Source: Hermodice carunculata
Taxonomy: Eukaryota; Annelida; Polychaeta; Eunicida; Amphinomidae
Direction of reading: 5' to 3'
Length of the DNA: 64,000 bases
Assembly: GCA_964020975.1 (NCBI GenBank)
Contig: OZ026619.1
Span: 4,218,415-4,282,414 of the forward strand
Made by a program: the position numbers and the translations under genes. This document shows, piece after piece, positions 1 through 9,976 of this stretch (position 1 is the stretch's first letter; each line of letters opens with the position of its first letter). The notes under the pieces were generated by a model. It searched no databases and was not told the origin of the DNA. It saw nothing but the letters and a program-made list of their open reading frames with translations.

Positions 1-199
1 GATGGGATAGCCTGAGCTGATACCATCAGTTTTGATAAGTTTTAACTCCTGTAACTTGGCAAGTTTCTGAGCTTCCAGCTTAAGCATGACACCAAGATCC
101 TCTTCATCTGTTCCATACAGATGGACCCTTGACTTGTCAGAATATGCCTCTGTGGGCTCCACGTGGTCTTTGGATTTTTTGCCTACAACCTTATTCATG
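1..199 (-). CDS. Partial coding exon of an unidentified host gene
   Basis: Read on the minus strand, an ATG at 199 opens a frame that stays open to the window edge, 66 codons. It begins MNKVVGKKSKDHVEPTEAYS and continues with an acidic/Leu-Lys-rich stretch (GTDEEDLGVMLKLEAQKLAK) that looks helical. Just upstream is a pyrimidine-rich tract followed by CAG repeats (about 203-225), so this may be either the first coding exon or an internal exon with an acceptor there. A weak donor-like GGTATC lies near the edge, so the exon may end inside the window. I do not recognise the family. Codon composition looks like real coding sequence, unlike the random reading frames nearby. The gene would run leftward out of the window, divergent from FIP1. 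Confidence 0.5.
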
Positions 200-725
200 G
201 TACTGCTGCTGCTGATGCGTTTAAAGAAAACAAGCTGGAGTGAGTAAAGGCATGGATTTTTCTGCACAAGGTGCACGTGAGATTTGTCTAGTGCGTGAAT
301 ATTTGATGTGTTGAAGGTAGCGTCCCCTGGAGGTGACCGTCTGCAGCTTGTGTTCAGCAATCTGCTCCCTGATGATGACCATTTCACATTTTTTGACGTG
401 TACTGGATACCGGCATGATGTACAGATCTCAAGCCACCAGTTAGCAGTGACCACCACTTGTTTACTGCTGCTGTCATGACTGTTACATGTCAGTTCCCAG
501 ACCTGGATTTCCAAGTAAAATACACTGAAACAAACCAGCAAATACAATGTATGGCTTTGTAGTGTAACGCTGATCGTGAGCACATGTATCAGTGGCAATC
601 TGTTTCTGGCAGCTGTAAAAGTTTGCAATAAAATAAGAAAAACAGGAGGCCCATGGACCTAATGCTGACAACCATCAAAATAGCATCCCCTCTATGACCT
701 GCAGAAATAAATCAAGGTCATACAT
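200..725. other. Non-coding stretch, nothing recognised
   Basis: There is a 135-codon minus-strand open frame at 221-628, but it has low-complexity composition and no recognisable motif. I treat it as chance. It may be intron or upstream sequence of the gene at 1-199. Confidence 0.4.
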
Positions 726-1205
726 ACAGTAAAACCTGCCAAGCCGAACACCATTGTTATTCGAACACTTTTTTTGAGTCCAAACTTTTTTTAATGTAAT
801 TTAATCATGTTAATGGGAGAGCCATGTGTTGGAACCGGCAATCCCCAAACCTGTCCACTTTGAACACCGAACACTTGATCTGGGTCCCAAAGCAACATTT
901 AACATGTTAAGGTTGAACACGGGAAATTCTGTTTGCCTAAAGTTTATAAATCCTATAAACTTTTTTCCAAAGTGGTTGGAATTTTTGCGAAGTTCTCTCT
1001 CATCTTAGACTTTATGTTGCCTCGACTTTTTGTAATTTGTATAAATATATATGCATTGGAGCTGGTAAATTGACCAATACATGTGCATGTACAGGTGGTA
1101 TCAAAGTTAGGATGTAGCCACAAGGTCACCCCCCCCCCCCCATTAGCCGAACACCTCCAATACCCAAACACTACACTGGAACACATTTGAGGTACATTTG
1201 GAATC
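725..1205. repeat. Remnant of Tc1/mariner-type MITE (CAGTAAAACCT family)
   Basis: A TA followed by CAGTAAAACCTGCC at 727 matches the end of the element at 22903-23030 in this window (CAGTAAAACCTCTC). Inside are repeated CGAACACC/GAACAC words (near 745, 865 and 1148). No clean right terminus is seen, so this is a partial or decayed copy. Confidence 0.4.
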
Positions 1206-1207
1206 AT

Positions 1208-2340
1208 GCGCCTTACTCTTTATCAATATATTGCATTTAGTGTTCTTTTCTTCAGTGCTTAATGACCTTGAAAAATAGGTCAAGGTCACACAACATATGC
1301 AAAAAATTTGACCATTGGCCTAATGCATATTTGGTGTAAATTTTGCAGTTCCATCTTAATTTATTGGCACAATAATGCGTAATTTGATGTGTTTTGATAC
1401 CTATGATGTTAGTTCTAAAAATTACCACCCGTGGCATCACCATCACTCCTTACGTCATTTAAACTTTCGCCTGTATAATGTTCCTGTAATGATATATGGC
1501 TGCATGAACACAAGTTAAGATATAGCAACCCTCATGAAAAAAAAAAAAAAATCATTCCATGAAATTTATGCCCTTTGTGACCTTGAGAAAGTATGTCATG
1601 GTCATCCATATTATGCACAATCAAAGTTCCATATAATGTAAACATCTGTTGCATATTTGGTACTGTTAGCCTTACGTTCAATTTAGTGTTCTTTTTTACA
1701 GTGTATAATGACCTTGAAAAATAGGTCAAGGTCACTATAAATTTTGCAAAATTTGACTTTTGACCTATTGCATAAATTATGTAGATCTAGATTTGGTAGC
1801 ACCATGTCTTATTATTATTAAAACGCAAATTCAATGTGTTTTTGATAACTATAATAGTAGTTCCTATTTCTACCACCACTGGTGTGCGTGCCACCATGAC
1901 TTCTCATGAAATGAGAATGTTGCCTGTCAAATGTTCCTCTAATGGTACATAGATGTACATGTATATCCATAAGTTCACATGTAATGACAATCAAAAATAC
2001 TCTTTTATTGAAATGTTTTCCTTCTGTGACCTTGAATAATTAGGTCAAGGTCATCAAAATTATGCAGTATCAATCTACATATAATTTACATTTGTGCTAT
2101 ACATGTATTTGGTATCACTTGCCTTATTCTTTCTCAACATACCAAATTTAGTGTCCTTTACCAAGTCCTTAGTGACCTTGTAACATGGGTCAAGGTCACC
2201 CAAAATGTCACTAAATTTGACCATTGGTGTAATGCATATTTGGTGTAAATTCTGTCTCCATTTAATTTCAGAATAATGAATGTAATGTGTTTTTGTTACC
2301 TATGATGTCAGTTCCAATTATGTCACGCTGTACTTGATAC
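1208..2340. repeat. ~455-bp tandem repeat, about 2.4 units
   Basis: The phrase TGACCTTGAAAAATAGGTCA begins near 1262 and 1710, with a variant near 2172. A second phrase, TGTGACCTTGA, begins near 1576 and 2029. The spacings (448-462 bp) define a repeat unit of roughly 455 bp. Each unit carries inverted pairs of TGACCTTG and CAAGGTCA. Flanking text (TTTGACCATTGG..TAATGCATATTTGGTG) also recurs in each unit. It may be the tandem core of a larger dispersed repeat. Confidence 0.7.
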
Positions 2341-2983
2341 CTGAAAATGAGATGCACCAAAAATTAATTGACATGATGAAAGATTATATAGTAAAGCTAT
2401 TGATGTGCAAAATTAAAAAGTGGAAATATTTTCTAATTAAGTGAAAATCAAGCTTGTGCGAAATTAACCACACCTGAAAATTTTTAGATCTGCAGTATTC
2501 ACTTTTTGGCCACTGTCATGTGATCCACCAGGTGGTGTCACCAATAACGAAAGGTACCTACATTTTTATCCATACAATATGTCCCAAAAATTCCACACAA
2601 GTAGAAAAACTGTAGATGCTATTGTGTTGACAAGAAAATGTTTAAGAAAGGACATGAGTTATTGTATAAGCTCTGTGACCTATGGTCAGCAGAACTAAAA
2701 AAGCAAATTTTGGGACAAAACAACTATCTCTGACCCTCCCAGATACATGTAAATTATGCTGCAATGTACTCTACATTGACAGCCGCCAGGGACCATGAGG
2801 AAAAATGCATACAATGCAGTGACCACTGAATGAAAAATATCCAGTGTGTTAATACACAAGTACAAACTATGAAATAAATACATATTTGAACATGACTCTG
2901 CTATGAAACTGTAATTTTAGATAACTTGTGCATGTCATGATTATGCATATTATTGCACAGAAATTTTTTCATGATAAAAGGTG
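2341..2983. other. AT-rich non-coding sequence
   Basis: No gene, repeat unit or terminus was recognised. Reading frames are short and compositionally random. Confidence 0.4.
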
Positions 2984-3215
2984 TAGAGTTGTGGTATTAT
3001 TAATTGCTTATGGTTTAAGTTGTAGTGTTGTGGCATTATTAATTGCTTCCAGTCAAAGCTGTTGTGTTGTGCTATCATTAATTCTTTGTGGTTCATGTGT
3101 AGTGTTGTGGTATTATAAATTGCTTGTGATTTAAGTTGTAGTGTTGTGGCATTATTAATTGTTTCTGGTCCAAGCTACAGTGTTGTGGCATGATTAATTC
3201 CTTGTGGTTATATGA
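2984..3215. repeat. 39-bp tandem minisatellite, about 6 copies
   Basis: The word GTTGTGG (or GTTGTGC) followed by (T/C)ATTATTAATTG recurs at 2988, 3027, 3066, 3104, 3143 and 3182, a period of 38-39 bp. Odd and even units differ slightly (TGGTTTAAG versus CAGTCAAAG or GGTCCAAG), hinting at a 78-bp higher-order unit. Confidence 0.85.
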
Positions 3216-5524
3216 ATTATTGAAGCATGCATCAAATACAAAAAGTCTCAAAAAAAAAAAAAAAAAAAAGTTTGCTATGCTAAATTCTGACCTTCCATTC
3301 AGAGGAATGCTCACAATTTCAAAATCTTCAGATTTAATTTTAAAATTGCAACAAGCAAGACTGGTGCTTGAAAGGTCTTTTCAGGCAAAGTGGTGGATGA
3401 GCAGAACAATTTGTCAAGAGCAGCAACTGATGCCATTTTTGTCACTGACTTTAACCCTGTCCTAAACCAATTGTCCAAAAGTGCCCAGATGAAAATTGTT
3501 GCCCGCTTTAATGGTGAAACAAAAAATGATGATATTTAATGGGGAAAAAATATGAGAACTGTAGATAAGACTTATCACAATGGTACATCCTGGGTGAATA
3601 GCTTGTACTTTGTTGAAAACTTATTTCTGTTTTGATTTTATTTACATTTTGCACTGTAGATTTGCTATTTCAAGAAAAACCATGACAGTGCAGCATCTTG
3701 ATGTATGTAGTCTGTGATTGGTTCCATGTGTTTATTTCGTGTGGTTCCACCATATTGCAACTTTGTTAGAAATAGAAAAAATTATCATGACTGGTCATTC
3801 ACCATATACACTTGTCTTTTACAGGCAAATATTGAACGTTTCTGTTTTCAAGAAAGAATCTCAAAAGATTTTGCAGAATAAAGACAGCCAAAAGGGCGTC
3901 AGATGAAGAAATGGACAGCAAAGTAGGAATTCAGCTCGCTTGGCATTCTTTGATTCATATGTTGAAAATAAATCCAATATGGTAGTCACAATAGCATGTG
4001 ACAGCGGAACCCAAAGATTCAAAAATTTATTTATCACATTAATGCCTTCTAGGGACAGGCGATCACAAAGTGCTTGCACAGTACAGCACAAAAGAATGCC
4101 AGCACATGACACAGAGTTAAACCATACGCAAGAATAAAAACATATAAAATAACTTTAGATCAATTGACACCACTCTACTTCCTACACTGTATATACAAAA
4201 ATCAATTTACATATGGTGATGTGTGGACACTGCATTGTAGACAAGTTTTAGGCATGAGCAAATATGACTGAGCAAAGGGTCATAACATGGAGGCAGCTCA
4301 ACTACATGTAGTTTCAAAGCGTACTGCTTCTCGTCAGGAACAACTGTTAAAAAATACTGATGATGTCTCTTAAATATACCCCAGGGTTAGCTATATTCGT
4401 TTCTACATTAAACATATGCTTTTGTTTATATATGAATGTAGCTCACTGTTAATGAATGAGTTGATTTATAATGAAACACCCAGAACTTATTAATAACTGT
4501 CCGGTTCCTTGGTGGTCTTCATTAAGGGGACAGGAAGCACACAAGTATATATTTTGGTCAGCTGGTGCTAAAATTAGGCTTGGTTGATCAGAGCAGCTGG
4601 GGGGGGGGGGGGTATTCTGATGCCCTGGGTAGGGAATGCAGTCAAAAGTGTGTCACTTTCCTTAAAAAAAATAACACTTTTCAGACATGTTTGAAAACTT
4701 CTGCACACAGTTTTGCAACACTTTTGATAATTTCTCCCACACTGTTTACTGAATGATAAAATTTATCCTATTTGTTCATTTCTCTGAAATAGTTACAGTA
4801 ATATCTGTCACCTCATTCCATACTGTAACTCTGAGATCCCCACAAAAGAGGGCACTCCAGTAGGCCATGCATCTCATCATCAACCACAGCCATGTATTTC
4901 TGTGCTTCCTTTAAATAATTGGTCTCTGATACAAGGTACATTTCTACCAAATTTCAGCACAATCTCAGGAACTGCTTCAGAAAAGAAGTAGAAAATAGCT
5001 TTACCACACAATAATCATTTAATATTTAAAAAAAAAAAAATAGATAGCAGCACTATCTGTTGAACAAATGAAGGTCTAGGCCTAGGGTTCCCCAGAATTG
5101 TCCCCATGCAGAAAGCAATTGGCTGAGTAGTTTCAAGAAGATTGTAGAAATGTTTGCAAAAAAACCAAGCAAAATAATTCATAAAAATCAAACAAAAAAC
5201 AAAAGAAAACAAAAAACAAAAAACAAAACAAAAAACAAAAACAAACAAAAAAAACCCCCCAAAATAATCTAACATACCCACTTATGGCCCAATTTTTAAG
5301 GTACATGTATCTAAGGTTTAAGCCAGTAAGTTGATTTGTATCATAAACACAGCGGACCTGGCTGTGCTGCAATAGTTAAGATTACGAGGAATACAATCTG
5401 ACGACTGTGAGCATGGCAGGTAGATATCAGGCAGTGCACAATCGTTATTGTCACCAAAATGCCAATTCATCTAATTACCATTCCCTATGTGACATGTTTC
5501 ATGGAAATACATGTACCATGCAAA
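3216..5524. other. Intergenic stretch without a recognised gene
   Basis: It contains long A-runs (3250-3269, 5028-5040), a G-run (4602-4612) and an (AAAAC)-rich low-complexity tract (5158-5263). The section 4800-4990, read on the minus strand, resembles the 'aaatttggtagaaatgtacc' text of dispersed repeats rather than a gene. A short open frame at 3384-3538 is discussed separately. Confidence 0.4.
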
Positions 5525-5878
5525 TCTAGAATAAAATACTACTATGACAGAGGCAACTACGACAACATAAGGAAAGATCTAGACTATGACTGGTCTCAAC
5601 AGTTCTCAAACATATCAAATGACTGTGATAAACAATGGCAGAAGCTGCAAGATATACTAAAAGAATATGAAAATAAGTGGATTCCCTCAAAAAATGTGAC
5701 AATGCAACATAGATCTCAGTTTAAAGGGTCATGCGCTTCAGACTCCAAATGCTTAAAAAAGAAGCGAAAGAAGGCCCGATGCTGGCAGAGATTTTTAGAA
5801 ACAAGAGGTGTAAAATGGCAAGATTACTGTTGCAAAAGAAATCAAGTTAGAGCAATGAGGTTATGGATGACACATTTA
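5525..5878 (+). pseudogene. LINE fragment, linker between endonuclease and RT
   Basis: The translated segment (KYYYDRGNYDNIRKDLDYDW, then a DKQWQKLQDILKEYENKWIP stretch, a Lys/Arg-rich patch and CWQRFLETRG) matches the linker that precedes the reverse transcriptase domain in CR1/Jockey-like LINEs of invertebrates. It is cut at 5878 by the left end of the 4.1-kb DNA transposon. On the far side of that transposon (9977 onward) LINE sequence resumes, but at the C-terminal thumb region. The RT palm is therefore missing, by deletion or because two fragments are involved. Confidence 0.6.
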
Positions 5879-6335
5879 GGTTCCACAGGAGTAATTATGC
5901 CTGTGCTGAGGTAACATGATTGGAGAGTGCCAATAAAATATCAGGCCTAGGGATGCAAGGGGCTGTATATTAAAAACGTTTGCTACCAGAAAGGTAGATT
6001 TTGGCTTGATAGTGGAAAACAATGTATACTTTGAGCTGACATGAATATTATAAAGGTATGTACACTGGCACCAGTATACACAGTGATTCAGCTGGAGTCC
6101 AACACTGTGTGCGCGCAGTGATACTGCAAGTAGTACTATGCAGAGCTGGTTGCCATGGCAATTTGCTGAAAAATGTCCCATTCATGCCCATGTTTTCTGG
6201 TGTTTATTTGATGTAAAAAATTCTTGGGAACATTTTGGTGTGTAAAACATACATGTTTGTAATCCATTGAGTGAACTAAAAGGTGATAGCTCTGTTCGTC
6301 TATGTTTCCACAGGTTGAATTACTGGCGTGAAACC
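5879..6335 (+). repeat. Left 457-bp terminal repeat of the transposon
   Basis: By eye it differs from the right copy at about five positions (four substitutions and one 1-bp indel). It starts GGTTCCACAGGAG and ends GGCGTGAAACC; these ends are imperfect inverted repeats of about 27 bp. No coding capacity is evident, so on its own it has the form of a MITE. Confidence 0.8.
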
Positions 6336-7406
6336 ATAATACTGGCAAGGCCAGGCAACACGTCAACAGGTAGGACCAAATTTAAGTACTGCTGTCACCT
6401 GTAGTTCATTCAAGGACTGACTGTGAATGAAAGTGAAGACAAAATCAACATTTTTACATTGTATACATTTTAAAAAGTGCAGTTTTATACCAGTTATCAT
6501 TATATACAGCATGAGCACAGCCAGTGACAGGCACGTTGGAGTGTGTAGGACGTGTGCTGTTATGTTAATAAGACAGAGCACTGTAAGGGTGCTCGACCGA
6601 GTTAATGCGCAAAGTTTTAGGGTCCGAGTAAGTGCCACTGAAAAGTTAGCATGGTACATGCATTCAGTGATCTCCAGCAGATGTTATTCCAGGGGCAGAC
6701 CAATATTGTGTGTGAAAATGAGCCCCACAGTATTTTTGCTGTCAGATGCATAAGTTTGGGTTTTTTTTTTTTAACTGAACATCAGGTGAAATGTATTAAT
6801 ACATAAAATATATGGTTCTGTGTTGTTAATTTTTCTGGTGACCACCAGGTGTCATTTTTGAACAGCCATAAAAAGAATTTATCGGAAATTGTTTTTGTAA
6901 GTTGATCAAAATGCAGGGCCTGGGACATAATCCACAGGTCTCAGGGTGTGGCTCGAGTCATGGCATGCTTTTACATACTTTTATACATATATAAATATAT
7001 GTGTTATGTCATCATTAAAATACCATAGAGTTATTAAAGTACTGGAAGTACTGATCATGTGTTGAGTGTCAGTCAGGGATCATATTGTCACAATACACAC
7101 ATGGGTCATATGGTTCACACTTGAATACACCAACAGTTGATCATCATATGTCACAGGTTGGTTACATGACTGCATCAGTACTGTCACTGGGTGTTGCTGT
7201 GCTGTACATTCACAGTCTGTTCTAATAATTGTGATCACTGGGCACAGAGTGGGTGGGGGATATCACATTTAACTTGGACAGTCTTTTAAGATTGCACAGT
7301 CTTGAACGTAAGATGTGGCGGCGTTTTATTCTGTTGATTCTGCGATGATACCTGCAGTAGTAGAGTTCTCTGTTCATTAGTTTCACAAACTTAGAGTATA
7401 TGTTTT
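6336..7406. other. Internal non-coding region of the transposon (3' side of the transposase gene)
   Basis: No conserved reading frame was found. A TATATATAAATATAT tract (~6985) and a GTGGGTGGGG run (~7248) are the only low-complexity parts. It probably holds the 3' UTR of the minus-strand transposase gene. Confidence 0.4.
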
Positions 7407-9020
7407 TTATGTAACTGGAACACCCAAGCTTTCACGAGCTTTTAACAGTGAAAATACGCTGCCCATTGCATGGCTGTGCATGGCACTGTGGGTTCTGCCA
7501 TCAAAGTCTTTAACACATAATTTATGTTTGGGCACATGCTTCACAGTCCTGAGGTGAAGGGCCTCAACTTTATTGGTATTAAGACCAAACCGCTGCTGCT
7601 TCAAGCTTGCTGCTGAAAGTTTGTAATCTACAACATCTTGTAGTCGTTTTTTATCTTCTTTGGTGGGATTGAGGGTCCTCATGCCTGTGTGGTGGCCCTT
7701 ACCCTTACAAAACAGTGACTTTCTCTTACATTGATTGTGTTTACCGCTCAGACAGGTCACTATGTTTTGTCTTGCTTGGTCTGCAGCATGATAAAACTTG
7801 TGTGTTGACGCACCATGCTTTTTTATTGCAAGCGTCAATTCAGTCTGACACCTTGTAACTAGCTTGTTGGCCAGATATGCACGATTGAAGTTGAAACTAC
7901 TGTCGGTGGCTTTTCCAACAAGTTGCATACTGAAGGATGCAGTGTAGCATTTTTTTCTCTGACAGCGTGAGACGTGCACAGTACATCTCAACTGTTCAGG
8001 AGCTGTCTTAATTTTGGCACACCCATCACTTATTACATGGGTCACCTTTAGACCATTCTTTTCAATGTTTTCAATATTTTTGGACACTGCCTTTGACTCG
8101 CTGCTGTCAATGGCAGCTGTCTCTTCCATGTTGGCATATTTTCCAATTTTAGAGAAGGTCTGCTGTGCAAGCACCAGGCCAGTTTCAGCGTCAATCATGG
8201 GTGTATGTGACCGAGTTCCAGCCTGGTACATGCTTCTGCCTTTCGGCGGATTATTGTACACTGTGTCTGTCATTACTTGAAGCTCGCTGCCTCGCGCATC
8301 CATCAGCAGCCTCTGGTTTTCATCCATTTGCTCTGTGTTCAGTTTTGTGCAGTTCACAGAGCACTTGTCCACCAAAGCCTGCAGTGTCTTTGCATTCGGA
8401 GCATGACAGTCCAGGGCTGCAAACATAAGCCTGGTGTCCTCAATGCTAATGGGACTTTTCATCAAGAAGGTTCCCAACTGCAGATTAACTGATGCTGGGG
8501 CCCGTCCAGGTCCTGGCATCTTGCACACTTTGTACAACCTGTGTGTCCGTCTAAATTTGCACTTGGTACAACACACTGTCACTGTTGGACCAAGACCGAA
8601 GTCCACAACATTGCAAATTTTAATGCAGGCTGCATGGCTTGAATTGTGCTCATTCACACACTCTGTCAATAGGTTAGCCAGACTGCCAATGTCTACTAAT
8701 CTGTTACCCCAGTCACCTGGAATGATGTCAGCATCTCGGTCCCTTGGCCGCAGTGGCGAGAGGCATCTTGTTGAAGCTGTACGGGCCTGTAACATCTTTG
8801 GTGCTCTGTGGTATCTTGTTGGCCTGGTTTGTTGGAAACCATGAACAACAGTGGGTCCAACAGAAGTCTGCCTGTCACCATTGGCTGTGTTGTGTGGCCT
8901 CTTTCCCCCATGAACAACTTTCTTTAGGTGTTTGTAACCACTTTTACTTAGTGTTGCACTGCGCCTCTTGGAACCTTTCCTTTTGACATAACCCATCTTC
9001 AAATTTGCTGCTCTAGACAC
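7407..9020 (-). CDS. Mutator/Kolobok-like transposase, intact 537 aa
   Basis: An uninterrupted frame encodes a basic N-terminus (residues 1-45, rich in Lys/Arg), then GDWGNRLVDIGSLANLL (102-118). That segment and a CCTKC cysteine motif (150-154) match the N-terminal zinc-binding part of the 'Mutator-like transposase' family common in corals, molluscs and lancelets. The presumed RNase-H-like catalytic acids are D252 (VMTDTVYNNPPKGRSMYQAG), D332 (THVISDGCAK) and E487 (NTNKVEALHLR). The MEETAA helix sits at 298-303, and the family's C-terminal GR..SAMHSHAMGSVF pattern is present. Cys/His residues at 423-446 may bind zinc. The product would cut and join transposon ends in the nucleus. The ATG at 9018-9020 is the first in frame. 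It lies alone between two direct repeats, with no stop or frameshift, so it may be functional or recently so. Assignment to Mutator rather than Kolobok is uncertain. Confidence 0.8.
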   Translation of the reverse strand: MSRAANLKMGYVKRKGSKRRSATLSKSGYKHLKKVVHGGKRPHNTANGDRQTSVGPTVVHGFQQTRPTRYHRAPKMLQARTASTRCLSPLRPRDRDADIIPGDWGNRLVDIGSLANLLTECVNEHNSSHAACIKICNVVDFGLGPTVTVCCTKCKFRRTHRLYKVCKMPGPGRAPASVNLQLGTFLMKSPISIEDTRLMFAALDCHAPNAKTLQALVDKCSVNCTKLNTEQMDENQRLLMDARGSELQVMTDTVYNNPPKGRSMYQAGTRSHTPMIDAETGLVLAQQTFSKIGKYANMEETAAIDSSESKAVSKNIENIEKNGLKVTHVISDGCAKIKTAPEQLRCTVHVSRCQRKKCYTASFSMQLVGKATDSSFNFNRAYLANKLVTRCQTELTLAIKKHGASTHKFYHAADQARQNIVTCLSGKHNQCKRKSLFCKGKGHHTGMRTLNPTKEDKKRLQDVVDYKLSAASLKQQRFGLNTNKVEALHLRTVKHVPKHKLCVKDFDGRTHSAMHSHAMGSVFSLLKARESLGVPVT

Positions 9021-9520
9021 TCTGACACACTTGTAGACTATTTCTCTACTTATTCACGACTGTTCAAATGCTATAGAAACAGGATGTTAAAGCAGGACAC
9101 ACCCCCTGTGCTGACTAGAGGCTGATGTCCCCAGGCCTGCAGGAAATACCCCACAAGCACAATGTGGCTGGGGCTAACAGGGGGAGGTGGGGCCAGACAG
9201 AGTGATAATTCACCATGTTATGGATTACAAACTTTCTGCAGCTGGTATATTTATTGAAGTAGACAACATTGTCAACTTTATGAACACATTTGCATATGGG
9301 CATGAATGGGAAAATGTTTTGCTATTAGATCCAGCAACCTGGCCTCCAAATTTTGTCTTTCATGTTAATCAACACACTGCTGTAACAACCAATTTTTACC
9401 CCTAGCATAAAAAATTTATCTGTCTTGCTGTTATTTTCAGTTGTTTCATATTGAGAAATACTGTTTTCATCAGTTCAGGGGGAAAAATCAACAGGGTTTT
9501 GACTTTTTCTGTACAATTAA
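9021..9520. other. 5' flank of transposase gene, with a possible diverged inverted copy of the terminal repeat
   Basis: At 9218-9312 the words ATGGATTACAAAC and GGGCATGAATGGGA occur about 76 bp apart. The same two words, at nearly the same spacing, occur on the minus strand inside the 457-bp repeats (about 6180-6267). This suggests an old inverted copy. The promoter of the transposase should lie here but no element is clear. Confidence 0.35.
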
Positions 9521-9976
9521 GGTTCCACGGGAGTAATTATGCCTGTGCTGAGGTAACATGATTGGAGAGTGCCAATAAAATATCAGGCCTAGGGATGCAA
9601 GGGGCTGTATATTAAAAACGTTTGCTACCAGAAAGGTAGATTTTGGCTTGATAGTGGAAAACAATGTATACTTTGAGCTGACATGAATATTATAAAGGTA
9701 TGTACACTGGCACCAATATACACAGTGATTCAGCTGGAGTCAACACTGTGTGCGCACAGTGATACTGCAAGTAGTACTATGCAGAGCTGGTTGCCATGGC
9801 AATTTGCTGAAAAATGTCCCATTCATGCCCATGTTTTCTGGTGTTTATTTGATGTAAAAAATTCTTGGGAACATTTTGGTGTGTAAAACATACATGTTTG
9901 TAATCCATTGAGTGAACTAGAAGGTGATAGCTCTGTTCGTCTATGTTTCCACAGGTTGAATTACTGGCGTGAAACC
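9521..9976 (+). repeat. Right 456-bp terminal repeat of the transposon
   Basis: Direct copy of 5879-6335 in the same orientation, one base shorter. It is followed immediately by TTTA and then LINE coding sequence. Its inverted terminal repeats are intact. Confidence 0.8.

Larger units (their letters stand above)
5879..9976 (-). mobile_element. Mutator/Kolobok-type DNA transposon with 457-bp direct terminal repeats
   Basis: The unit is 4098 bp and is bounded by two nearly identical direct repeats (5879-6335 and 9521-9976), with TTTA on both outer flanks (5875-5878 and 9977-9980). The inner junctions differ (ATAA at 6336, TTAA at 9517). Each repeat has its own imperfect terminal inverted repeats: GGTTCCAC(A/G)GGAGTAATT at the start and the inverse of GGTTTCACGCCAGTAATT at the end. 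The single large gene between the repeats, on the minus strand, is a transposase. A 4-bp TTAA-like target duplication is typical of Kolobok and piggyBac elements; classic Mutator elements make 9-11 bp duplications. The composite reading (two short elements plus the gene moving as one) is inference. The ~99% identity of the repeats suggests recent insertion. Confidence 0.7.

Noticed and set aside
221-628. 135-codon minus-strand open frame
   Set aside because: No motif, irregular composition, and it is out of frame with the coding-like exon at 1-199; best explained by chance.
4818-4934. Minus-strand frame MYLVSETNYLKEAQKYMAVV ... resembling a last exon
   Set aside because: The surrounding nucleotide text (AAATTTGGTAGAAATGTACC, preceded by a TGAGATTGTGCTGAAA phrase) resembles the standard modules of dispersed repeats, so the frame is probably accidental.
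8014-8986. Several + strand frames over the transposase
   Set aside because: Antisense shadows of the intact minus-strand 537-aa gene.
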